Below are positions 15,040 through 23,671 of a stretch of 23,761 bases of DNA, piece by piece. A program made the translations under genes and the position numbers. This DNA is from Saprospiraceae bacterium (GTDB lineage Bacteria; Bacteroidota; Bacteroidia; Chitinophagales; Saprospiraceae). The stretch lies in assembly GCA_023299965.1 (NCBI GenBank), contig JALZVN010000018.1, positions 1 through 23,761 on the forward strand, read 5' to 3'. Within the stretch, counting starts at the first letter, position 1. Each line of letters starts with the position of its first letter. A model generated the notes under the pieces. It searched no databases. It was not told where the DNA came from and saw nothing but the letters and a program-made list of their open reading frames with translations.

Positions 15040-15599
15040 TCATTTTTTTCGTCAAATTTGTGACATTCAATATTTGATCAGAGTCAATTTTGCCCTTTTT
15101 TTAAAAGGGTAAAATGAATTTATGTGTGACGAACATAAATATTTTCCTCATACTGAAAATACCATTTTTTGGGTATTTGACTCTCCTTCATTGCCCCCTA
15201 TCTTTGTATTAAGGGTTAGGATAAAGTTCTTTTCTCTTGAACGACCCCACTAGATACATTGAATTCCCATGAACTACAGCATTTCATCTCTTTCTGCTTT
15301 CCCACTTTTTCGCAGATCCGAGCCCTAATATGTTGTAGAAAGCTTATACCCATCGCTTTCGATAGGGCTTATACAGAAAACACAGTTTTATGAACAATAG
15401 GATATCCCGTATGAATATACGCTAATGTCCATTGAAGTAAGATTATAATCCACACATGCAAATCCTTCATTAGCATCAGCTAGTGTTGTATATGGCATGC
15501 CTATGTGAGTTGTACTCCTACTCATGAAACTCCTCATTTTTGATTTAAGACATTATAAAGCACCCTCCTGTTATTACAAAGGATGCTAAATAAACGAAT
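15040..15599. other. 560-bp intergenic region: promoter and long leader of the surface operon
   Basis: No gene is supported. An imperfect stem at 15087-15115 (TTTTGCCCTTTT/AAAAGGGTAAAA, one G-T pair) may end the lipoprotein transcript. An exact promoter lies at 15176-15206. The remaining roughly 390 nt would form an unusually long leader with small hairpins at 15349-15367 (CCCATCG/CGATAGGG) and 15408-15421 (CGTAT/ATACG), and a direct repeat GCTTATAC at 15342 and 15367 flanking the first hairpin. Confidence 0.6.
15176..15206 (+). promoter_or_regulatory. Bacteroidota-type promoter, exact -33/-7 match
   Basis: TTTG (15176-15179), a 19-nt spacer, and TATCTTTG (15199-15206) reproduce the TTTG-N19-TAnnTTTG consensus of the Bacteroidota housekeeping sigma factor without a mismatch. 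Transcription would start near 15212 and read into the cohesin/SprB/PorP genes. It is the best promoter in the window. Confidence 0.78.
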
Positions 15600-16367
15600 A
15601 TGATTAAAGAATTACTGTTATATTTTGCTTTGCTATTATGGTTTGTTGTGCCTTCACAGGCACAACTCACCATATTTGCTGAGGATATAACCGGTCAGCA
15701 AGGTGATATTATTGATGTGAGTATCAATGTTGAGGATTTTACTGATGTTGTTGCTATGCAATTCACATTTGAGTGGGATTCATTAGTTCTAGATTTTGTT
15801 GACGTCGTTGATATCAATCTAGTTGATCTGACACCTGGAAACTTTGGACCATCCATCAAAAGAGGTTATGTAGTATCTACATGGTTCGAAACTTACCTTA
15901 CACCTACCAGTGTTCCAGACGGAACTCTTTTCAAGTTTAGATTTAGAGTTATTGGTGATCCTACCGAAAAGTCAGAATTGGTTTTTTCGGGAAGCGAGCT
16001 ACCTAATTTTGCTAGTATAAATGGAATGCAAGTGGAGATGGAGTCGCGAGAAGCAACTTTCATGGTTCAGCAAGTACTCAATACTACCATATCTGTTCCG
16101 AATGGCTTTGATCTTTCTATTAGCCCAAACCCCTTCCAGGATATTGCTAAAATAGATTTCACTTTGGATAAAAACTATGAAGACTTTACGGTCTCAATAT
16201 ATAGTCTTGATGGAAAATTACTTCATCAGCAAATAGAAGATAGAGCAGCAGGTAGCCACACTATTCAAATCGATACAGAAAGATTACCTAATTCAGGTAT
16301 CTATTTTGTCCAGATGCTAAGTGAAGGCTTGTTCACTTCTCACAAACTTATATTAGAAAACTATTAA
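15600..16367 (+). CDS. Secreted single-cohesin protein with type A T9SS sorting domain
   Basis: The 255-residue protein has a signal peptide (about 1-21, ending SQAQ) and one cohesin-like beta-sandwich (about 23-150) with the typical GDIIDVSINVEDF start, AMQFTFEWDSLVLDF, and PDGTLFKFRFRV. From about 174 to 255 is a type A T9SS C-terminal domain: LSISPNPFQDIAKI, VSIYSLDGKLL, and the ending GIYFVQMLSEGLFTSHKLILE. Proteins with this tail are exported by T9SS, cleaved, and usually attached to surface lipopolysaccharide. It is the first gene after the exact promoter and lies 23 nt before the giant adhesin, whose first cohesin module it resembles. A partner (dockerin or other) is unknown. Confidence 0.88.
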   Translation: MIKELLLYFALLLWFVVPSQAQLTIFAEDITGQQGDIIDVSINVEDFTDVVAMQFTFEWDSLVLDFVDVVDINLVDLTPGNFGPSIKRGYVVSTWFETYLTPTSVPDGTLFKFRFRVIGDPTEKSELVFSGSELPNFASINGMQVEMESREATFMVQQVLNTTISVPNGFDLSISPNPFQDIAKIDFTLDKNYEDFTVSIYSLDGKLLHQQIEDRAAGSHTIQIDTERLPNSGIYFVQMLSEGLFTSHKLILENY

Positions 16368-16390
16368 CTAATTATCCCAACTTTTTGGAT

Positions 16391-19300
16391 ATGAATAAGA
16401 TCTACATACTATTTACCTTTTGTCTTCTTTGGATAGCTTCTGTCCAACTGAATGCTCAAGATCCATCCTTGTGTTTTAATCTTTCTTCTTCTGTAGCAAA
16501 TCCTGCGGTGGGAGAGGAGATTGATATAGCTGTTAGTACAGGAGATGGATTTACGGACATTACAGGTTTGCAATTTGGACTAAACTATAACGGTGCTGCA
16601 CTAGAGTTTTTGAGTGTAGATAACTCTAGTAATCCATTAAGTAATTATTCCGCGGTTAAGCGTCCGAGTAAATCTGAAATTGTGAATGTATGGATTGCAT
16701 TTCCTAATCCTACACCTATTACATTGGCTCCAAACACTCCTTTGTATACGGCAAGGTTTAGAGTGCTTTCGACTATTGGAAACTCTGTAGATATTATTTG
16801 TGGAGGAGATGAAGTAGGATGTGAATTCTCAGATTCCAATCTACAAAGATTTGAGGATCTTTCTGCTTGTCAAACTGCTGATATTAATGGAGGTGGTGCT
16901 GCGCAGAATGAAGGTCCTATAAACGTGTCCATTCAAAATACTCAAGCAAGCACAGGAGATGAAGTGTGTGTTGAATTTGCAGTTTCGGATTTTGTAGATA
17001 TCCTTTCTATGCAGTTCTCTATACAGTATGATCCATCAGTTCTTTCTTTTTCTGGAATACTTCAAGATACTACTAATTGCCCAGGTTCTGGCGCTCAGGT
17101 GTCTAATCCACTTTGTCTTACTTCTGGTAATTTTAATGAGTTTGCACCAGGTACGTTGACATTTTCATTTAGTGATTTTGGAAGTTCTCAATCATTTACG
17201 TTACCAGATGGTACAGTAATTTTAAATTTATGTTTTGATGTTACTGGAGCAGGAGGGACTAACTCTGACATTGTCATAAGTGACAACCCTACCTTTATTC
17301 AGATTACTAAGAATGGTGAGGGTAGTACAAATTTTGGACTTGTAAGTAATGTTGGTTCGGTTGACGTTTTAGGTTCAGGTGGTGCATTAGATATCGTTTC
17401 CTATTCTATTGGAAACGCTAGTGGAGACAATGGCACTAACGTTTGTGTTCCAGTTACTGTTGACGATGGATTTGATGATATTACAGGGTTTTCTTGGACT
17501 ATAAATTATGATAATACGATACTAGACTTTACAGGATTACAAAACGTTAATCCAGCTTTAATAGCATCTCTAGGATCAAATGAACCAAACTCTGGTAGTT
17601 TGTTATTTACTTGGGCTGCAGATATATCTCCAAATTCTCAAGTTAGTTTACCAGATGGTACTGTATTGTATGAAATGTGTTATGACGTTATCGGTAACTC
17701 AGGACAAGTAAGCCCAATCAGATTTTCCAATGCACCAATATTAATAGAAACAGTTAAGATTGATGGTCCAGATCCAGATTCTGACCAAGATTTAACTATA
17801 GTAGATACTACTGATGGTAATATTTCGGTATCTAATTCTGATGGATTCAATTTTATAGTTTGCGAAGCAGATGCATGTCCTTCTGATCAAGTATGTGTTC
17901 CAGTTTTAGCGACAGGTGCTGTAGGTATTGCTTCATTGCAGTTTACACTATCATACGATCCTACTGTTTTAGATTTTAATTCATTTACTGGAAACTCAAA
18001 TGTTATTGCTAATGAACCAGCAAACAATCCAGGAAATATTATCGTGATTTATATTTCATTATCAAATCCACCTGAGGAATTGAATCTTCAAGATTGTGGG
18101 CAATTTGGAGAATTTTGCTTCGACGTTATTGGAGGACAGGGTTCTTCTACAGTAGTGGAAGTGACGGATGATCCTACTGAATTTAGAGTAGCTATTATTG
18201 GAGACAATGGAGTAGGAGAGGATGTTGAAGCTTCAGCAAGCCCAGGTGCTGTAAATGTAAATTGTGGAGGCGCGCCGGGGTCACCAGTTATCACTTGTGA
18301 TTGTGGTTCTGATTTAGAAGAGTTTATCGTGGATGTTGATAATACTATTGTTAACGATGTTGTTTGTAATGGTGATCAAAATGGATCTATAATATTATCA
18401 GTTTCAGGAGGTCAAATGCCTTTTACATACGACTGGTCAAACAACGCAACGACAAAAGATATTTCTAACTTAGGACCTGGTAATTATACTGTAGATGTTA
18501 CAGATAATACAGGAGCAGTTGCCACTGCGTCATTTACTGTTGAGGAACCTCAAGTACTACAGCCAAGTTCAATGGCTTCGAATACTACTTCTCAAACCGC
18601 CAATGATGGTATGATTAGTTTGAATGTTTCTGGAGGAGTAGCTCCTTATAGTTATGCATGGAGCAGTGGGCAGTCAACGGCAACTATCAGTGGCTTAGCA
18701 CCTAATGCATATAGTGTTACTGTTACAGATGCAAATGGCTGTACACTAGTGACGAGTCGTACCATCGGGACACCAGTTACAATAGGACCTGCGGGAACTA
18801 CCGTTATTACGGACGTTGTTTGCTTTGGGGAAAATACAGGAAGCATTGACTTGATGCTTTCAGGTGGTGTAGCTCCATTTAGTTTTGCTTGGAGTAATAA
18901 TATCAACCAGGAAGATCAGTTTGGATTAGCAGCGGGCACTTATTGTGTTACTGTTGTGGATACAAATGGAGAATCTATTGATGCTTGTTTTGATGTAGCA
19001 GGACCTACATCAACACTGGATATCGCTACGGTTTCTGAATTGCCTCAATCTATTCCTGGTGCAAACGATGGTGCTATTGACATCAATGTTGCTGGCGGAG
19101 GATCTAGTTATACCTATATCTGGAATGGTCCAGGCATCAACAATGTTACTACTCAGGATATTTCTGGATTGACAGAAGGATCATACACCGTACAAGTTAC
19201 AGATGATTTTGGATGTGTTAGGACAAGAACATTTTTCGTGCCGACTGCAGGAGAAGCATTATCTATTGATAGTGGCGCTTCTCTAGTAGCAGACGTTAGG

Positions 19301-22300
19301 TGTTTTGGTGAAGATAACGGTGCCATAAATGCTGTAGTTAATGGTGGTGCTACGCCTTACTCATATAGCTGGAGTGGGCCAGGCAGTTTTGCTGCAACTA
19401 CACAAAATATCAGTGGCTTAGCACCTGGATCTTACCAGTTGACAGTTACAGACAACAATGGGGAAAGTACAGTTTCTGTTCTGTTTTTAGTTACGGAGCC
19501 TTCTTCACCTTTGAGTGCTACTGGTCAGATTACAGATGAATCTTCTCCTGGAGCAAATGATGGAGGTATTGTACTTTCTACTACAGGAGGTACGCCAGGG
19601 TATTCATTTGCATGGAGTAATAATAATTTTACAAATAGCAATTTTGGATTGACAATGGGAACTTATACAGTGACTATTACAGATACAAGAGGTTGCACAT
19701 TTATAGAGTCTTACGTAGTTCGGTTTGATGCAAATCCTTTGGTGATCAACGCATTAGGTAGTACAGTAGTTGACGTAAGATGTTTTGGAGATGCTAACGG
19801 TTCTGTTATACCAATGGTGAATGGAGGAGTTGAGCCATATACTTATAATTGGGATACGGGTGCTAGTACTCCTACTATATCAGGATTGACAGCCGGAGAG
19901 TACACGGTTACAGTTACTGGTCAAGCAAATCAAACTGCGATTCAAACCTTCTTAGTAGGAACACCAACTGCAATAAATATTGTTGTCAATGGCACAACAG
20001 CTGAAACTGGAAATGGCAATGATGGTAGTATTTCTATCAGTGTTTCAGGAGGGACTCCAGGATATGCTTATTCTTGGACAGGACCAAACAGCTTTACATC
20101 TACAGCAGAAGATTTGACAAACCTAGCAGAAGGAGTGTATACGATTACGGTTATTGATGATAACGGCTGTACAGGAGAGATGGATATCCTTTTAGGAGCA
20201 GTTCTGTTCATAGAAAACAAACGTGAAACGGATGTAGATTGCTTCGGTGAGTGTACGGGAGAGATTGATATTGTAGTCGTTGGTGGACGTCCACCATATC
20301 TATATAATTGGGCTGGACCAAACGGATTCTCTGCAACTACCCAAGACTTGAGTGATTTATGTGCTGGTGTATATTCAGCTACTATCACAGATAACGTAGG
20401 ACAAAATATTTCTACTACTTGTAGAATAGATGAGCCATTGTTGCCATTGAATATTGGAGCCAACCCTACTATTGTAAATGAAGTAGTACCTAATTTAGGC
20501 GCTATCAACATCACTGTGAATGGTGGAACACCTCCATACACATACCAATGGAGTAATCAGAGTGCTAGCGAAGATATTACAGATTTGGAAGCGGGGTCAT
20601 ACAGAGTGACGATTACAGATGGTAACGGTTGTATCCTTGTGTCTCCAGAATATGTAGTAGAAAGAGAAGCGCTTCCTATCAATATTGAAGAGCTGATTAC
20701 GGAAGCACCTACTTGTGGGGGAGACTGCAATGGGTTTATTTCTGTCCGAGTACAAGGTGGAGATCCAGCTTATGGCATTGAATGGAACGATGGATTTTCT
20801 CAAATACTATCAAGTATCAATCCTACATTTTCAAGGCAAAATCTTTGCGCAGGAGTCTATATAGTTACCATCACAGATGGTAATGGTCAAGCAATTACGC
20901 AATCAATTACCCTTACAGATATTCCTCCTATCGAAATCTCTGAAGTAATAACACCAGAAGTTTCTGGAATGGATGGTGCAATAAATACTACAGTTGTAGG
21001 AGGGCAAGCGCCTTATGATTATAACTGGGCGCCAAGCACATTGCCAGCTACAGCAGATCAAGAGAACTTAACTGCTGGACTGTATATAGTTACAGTGACT
21101 GATGCCAACGACTGTACGTCTATTAAGTCATTTATTGTACCTGATAATATTTTGCCATTAACTTTTGATGGTAATGTTGTATTCAATCAATTAGATTGTT
21201 TTGGAGATACCGATGGTAGCATCAATATTACTATCAATGGTGGGGTTCTACCATACTCTTTTACATGGAGTGATAGTCAAAACCAAGTCACTGAGGATGC
21301 GATTGGTTTAGCAGCAGGTTCTTACAATGTAACTATAGTAGACGCAGATGGTACCGAAATTATTAGTCCTTTGTATGAAATAACACAACCGGATGAACTA
21401 CTTGTAGACATTGCGAATTTAGAATTTCCTGATGCAGGTATGGCCAATGGTCGTGCTTCTGCTTTTCCATCAGGAGGTACGCCACCATATATGTATATGT
21501 GGGAGTCTGGAGAGATATCTCAGAACGCTGCTAACTTAGTAGAGGGAGTTCAAAATGTTACGGTTACAGATGCAAATGGATGCGTGGTGATGAAATCATT
21601 TTTCGATGAAGGTGTGCCACTTTCAAGTAGCCCAGATGTTCTTGATATTTCATGCAATGGAGACGCTTCAGGAATGATTTGTGTCCAAACAGCTGGAGGT
21701 GTATCTCCATTCGAATATATATGGAGCACGGGAGAAACCACAGAATGCATTTCGAGATTATTAGCGGGAACATATTCATATACTTGTACCGATGCACGAG
21801 GAACGGTTTTCGAAAGTGAAATCATTGAACTTACAGAGCCAGATCCACTTGACATTACTTTTGAAATAACAGCACCTACCACTTCAGAATCTTTAGATGG
21901 AGGAGCAATAGCAATCGTTACAGGAGGTACAGCACCATATACATACCAATGGAGCAATCCTGATAATGGAGGCTGTAATACAGCTAACTGTGAACCTTTG
22001 GTGGAAGGAGTATACTTTGTGGTAGTGCAAGATGCTAATGAATGTATCCTTGTAGATTCTGTGGGTGTATTCAGCAACGATCAGTCTTTAGACGAATGCT
22101 TAGAAACAAGAAATATTATTACGCCTGCTGAGGATGACGGGAAGAACGATAGTTTCTTGATTCAGTGTGCACCAGGCACGCAAAATACTATTGAGATCTT
22201 CAATAGATTTGGACAGCAAGTTTTCTTCATGGAGAACTACGACAACTCATGGGAAGGAACGGATAGAAGAGGAAACTTACTTCCTGCAGGAGGATATTTC

Positions 22301-22378
22301 TATGTTTTTATTATAGAAAATCCTAATACGGGAGAGTCGGTTCCTTATCAAGGGCACATTACCATACTTAGGCAATAA
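16391..22378 (+). CDS. Giant cohesin/SprB-repeat surface adhesin with type B T9SS C-terminal domain
   Basis: The ATG at 16391 gives 1995 residues with a signal peptide (MNKIYILFTFCLLWIASVQLNAQ); a TTG two codons upstream is an alternative. Four cohesin-like modules cover about 24-170, 175-330, 331-487 and 487-627; modules 2-4 share VCV early and CFDV/CYDV late. Sixteen SprB-type repeats (consensus GxIxxxVxGGxxPYxYxW...GxYxVTVTDxxG) fill about 650-1895, alternating between two subtypes. Residues about 1908-1995 are a gliding-motility (type B) C-terminal domain: NIITPAEDDGKND, IEIFNRFGQQVF, WEGTDRRGNLLPAGGYFYVF. SprB is the mobile gliding adhesin of Flavobacterium; this protein shares its repeat and tail types but has a cohesin front end. 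It is probably a surface filament for adhesion or gliding. A PorP/SprF gene follows at once. Confidence 0.9.
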   Translation: MNKIYILFTFCLLWIASVQLNAQDPSLCFNLSSSVANPAVGEEIDIAVSTGDGFTDITGLQFGLNYNGAALEFLSVDNSSNPLSNYSAVKRPSKSEIVNVWIAFPNPTPITLAPNTPLYTARFRVLSTIGNSVDIICGGDEVGCEFSDSNLQRFEDLSACQTADINGGGAAQNEGPINVSIQNTQASTGDEVCVEFAVSDFVDILSMQFSIQYDPSVLSFSGILQDTTNCPGSGAQVSNPLCLTSGNFNEFAPGTLTFSFSDFGSSQSFTLPDGTVILNLCFDVTGAGGTNSDIVISDNPTFIQITKNGEGSTNFGLVSNVGSVDVLGSGGALDIVSYSIGNASGDNGTNVCVPVTVDDGFDDITGFSWTINYDNTILDFTGLQNVNPALIASLGSNEPNSGSLLFTWAADISPNSQVSLPDGTVLYEMCYDVIGNSGQVSPIRFSNAPILIETVKIDGPDPDSDQDLTIVDTTDGNISVSNSDGFNFIVCEADACPSDQVCVPVLATGAVGIASLQFTLSYDPTVLDFNSFTGNSNVIANEPANNPGNIIVIYISLSNPPEELNLQDCGQFGEFCFDVIGGQGSSTVVEVTDDPTEFRVAIIGDNGVGEDVEASASPGAVNVNCGGAPGSPVITCDCGSDLEEFIVDVDNTIVNDVVCNGDQNGSIILSVSGGQMPFTYDWSNNATTKDISNLGPGNYTVDVTDNTGAVATASFTVEEPQVLQPSSMASNTTSQTANDGMISLNVSGGVAPYSYAWSSGQSTATISGLAPNAYSVTVTDANGCTLVTSRTIGTPVTIGPAGTTVITDVVCFGENTGSIDLMLSGGVAPFSFAWSNNINQEDQFGLAAGTYCVTVVDTNGESIDACFDVAGPTSTLDIATVSELPQSIPGANDGAIDINVAGGGSSYTYIWNGPGINNVTTQDISGLTEGSYTVQVTDDFGCVRTRTFFVPTAGEALSIDSGASLVADVRCFGEDNGAINAVVNGGATPYSYSWSGPGSFAATTQNISGLAPGSYQLTVTDNNGESTVSVLFLVTEPSSPLSATGQITDESSPGANDGGIVLSTTGGTPGYSFAWSNNNFTNSNFGLTMGTYTVTITDTRGCTFIESYVVRFDANPLVINALGSTVVDVRCFGDANGSVIPMVNGGVEPYTYNWDTGASTPTISGLTAGEYTVTVTGQANQTAIQTFLVGTPTAINIVVNGTTAETGNGNDGSISISVSGGTPGYAYSWTGPNSFTSTAEDLTNLAEGVYTITVIDDNGCTGEMDILLGAVLFIENKRETDVDCFGECTGEIDIVVVGGRPPYLYNWAGPNGFSATTQDLSDLCAGVYSATITDNVGQNISTTCRIDEPLLPLNIGANPTIVNEVVPNLGAINITVNGGTPPYTYQWSNQSASEDITDLEAGSYRVTITDGNGCILVSPEYVVEREALPINIEELITEAPTCGGDCNGFISVRVQGGDPAYGIEWNDGFSQILSSINPTFSRQNLCAGVYIVTITDGNGQAITQSITLTDIPPIEISEVITPEVSGMDGAINTTVVGGQAPYDYNWAPSTLPATADQENLTAGLYIVTVTDANDCTSIKSFIVPDNILPLTFDGNVVFNQLDCFGDTDGSINITINGGVLPYSFTWSDSQNQVTEDAIGLAAGSYNVTIVDADGTEIISPLYEITQPDELLVDIANLEFPDAGMANGRASAFPSGGTPPYMYMWESGEISQNAANLVEGVQNVTVTDANGCVVMKSFFDEGVPLSSSPDVLDISCNGDASGMICVQTAGGVSPFEYIWSTGETTECISRLLAGTYSYTCTDARGTVFESEIIELTEPDPLDITFEITAPTTSESLDGGAIAIVTGGTAPYTYQWSNPDNGGCNTANCEPLVEGVYFVVVQDANECILVDSVGVFSNDQSLDECLETRNIITPAEDDGKNDSFLIQCAPGTQNTIEIFNRFGQQVFFMENYDNSWEGTDRRGNLLPAGGYFYVFIIENPNTGESVPYQGHITILRQ
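18340..22080 (+). repeat. Sixteen SprB-type repeats in eight A/B dimers (coding)
   Basis: The repeats are about 75-85 residues each. Odd-numbered ones begin with (V/D)xCFG(E/D)xxG and end in a cysteine-free turn such as TDNNGES. Even-numbered ones begin with a cysteine-free ANDGxI-type strand and end in TDxNGC. The alternation holds through all sixteen copies, with small deviations (CGGD in copy 11, CNGD in copies 1 and 15, NDC in copy 12, NEC in copy 16). DNA identity between copies is low, so the array is old. Confidence 0.85.
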
Positions 22379-22442
22379 ATTAGAGATTCCATTTTATCAG
22401 ATTATGAATTTTTTAGCGATGAGCATATCAAATCTTACAACT

Positions 22443-23384
22443 ATGAAATATATACTTTCAACCATATTTTGTGTATTCCTTTTAGGAGCGCTTAATGCAC
22501 AGAATGAAAGCATCTTTCTGCACTATCATGTCAATCCTACATTGATTAATCCTGGTGCTTCTGGATTCAGTGAAGGGCATGAATTGTTTCTAAATGGTAG
22601 ACTGCAAAATACTGGATTTGATGGAGGAGGATCACCTCAGTCTTATGCCCTTTCATACAATGGTAGAGTATCAAGTACCTTTGGGTTAGGAGCGCAGTTG
22701 TTTAGAGAAGACATCGCTTCTTTGACAAGAACCAAATTTCAGCTGAACTACGCATTTCAATTCGATAAATTCGAAAATTTTAAACTCGGAGTTGGATTCT
22801 CAACTGAATTTGAAAGTAATAGAGTACCTTCTGATTATCAAAACAATCCTTTAGTGGATATTGACGATATTCTACTCATTGAGTCTATAGCTGGCAAAAA
22901 TTTCTTTGACGCTTCTATAGGCGCTTGGACAGAGATAAAAGGAAATACTTTTATAGGACTATCAATACCAAATTTGATTAGCCAAAGAATAAATAATATC
23001 GGATCTACTGACCCAGATAATACTGGTTTGGCAAGATATTATATACTTACTGGTGGACATTCATTCCCAGTAGAAGGATTCAATTTTATCTTAGAGCCTT
23101 CAATTTTAATAAGAAAAGCTAGAGATACTCCATTCGGTGTTGACTTTAATGTCAAGGCTAAATATCTTGAAGAAAAAATAATAGCTGGACTAACGTATAG
23201 ATCTGGTACAGGCGGAAATATCGCACTTTTACTAGGTACTAAATTCAATGATTTTAAATTATTTTATTCATATGATTTTGCTTTCCAGAGGTTTCAAAGA
23301 TACAACAGTGGTTCGCACGAGTTGACTTTGAGCGTGGTATTTGGCAAAGAAGAAAAAGATCGCGCTGAAAAGCATCGCAAGTAG
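22443..23384 (+). CDS. PorP/SprF-family type IX secretion outer-membrane protein
   Basis: The ATG at 22443 gives 313 residues with a signal peptide (MKYILSTIFCVFLLGALNAQ); an in-frame ATG 39 nt earlier would only add a hydrophilic stretch. The mature start NESIFLHYHVNPTLINPGASGF is the family hallmark (PorP/SprF proteins read Q...YxxNxxxxNPAYAG). The rest is a series of amphipathic beta strands with G-rich turns (LGLGAQLF, FKLGVGFSTEF, NTFIGLSIPNL, DFKLFYSYDFAF), ending in strand ELTLSVVFG and a charged tail, as expected for an outer-membrane barrel. SprF is needed for secretion of SprB in Flavobacterium, and PorP/SprF-like partners are generally encoded next to type B cargo, exactly as here (64 nt after the adhesin). 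Confidence 0.92.
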   Translation: MKYILSTIFCVFLLGALNAQNESIFLHYHVNPTLINPGASGFSEGHELFLNGRLQNTGFDGGGSPQSYALSYNGRVSSTFGLGAQLFREDIASLTRTKFQLNYAFQFDKFENFKLGVGFSTEFESNRVPSDYQNNPLVDIDDILLIESIAGKNFFDASIGAWTEIKGNTFIGLSIPNLISQRINNIGSTDPDNTGLARYYILTGGHSFPVEGFNFILEPSILIRKARDTPFGVDFNVKAKYLEEKIIAGLTYRSGTGGNIALLLGTKFNDFKLFYSYDFAFQRFQRYNSGSHELTLSVVFGKEEKDRAEKHRK

Positions 23385-23399
23385 ATCAAGATATGGTTT

Positions 23400-23450
23400 T
23401 TGGGATGGCCTCTCTCTGCAATGGTAGAGGGGGGCTTCCCAATCCTTTTA
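23400..23450 (+). terminator. Probable terminator after the surface operon
   Basis: TTGGGATGGCCTCTCTCT (23400-23417) pairs with AGAGGGGGGCTTCCCAA (23426-23442) with a few wobble pairs, one mismatch and one bulge, and an 8-nt loop. A modest T-containing tail (TCCTTTTACT) follows. It begins 15 nt after the PorP/SprF stop. Confidence 0.6.
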
Positions 23451-23671
23451 CTCGTATTACCGATTCATATTAGTCTGCTTTATTCTCATGACGATTACAA
23501 ATAAAATTGGAACACTATTATTTCCAATTCCCTTCCCTTATGCGTAGCTGTTACGAAGAGTAGTAGGCATTTTTTGAGTTAAAGATTTATCCCCCGTTTT
23601 TATTCCAATAAGGAATGGATAGAACTCGACTACATTTTTTAAACCGTATTGCAACTTATAGGCGTTCGCTT

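Noticed and set aside
16385..16390. TTG start two codons before the giant adhesin ATG
   Set aside because: The ATG at 16391 gives a standard signal peptide directly; there is no reason to use the rarer start.
20068..20541. 157-residue minus-strand open frame (and a similar one at 21550-22077)
   Set aside because: Both are antisense to the SprB repeats; long antisense frames are expected opposite repetitive beta-strand coding DNA.
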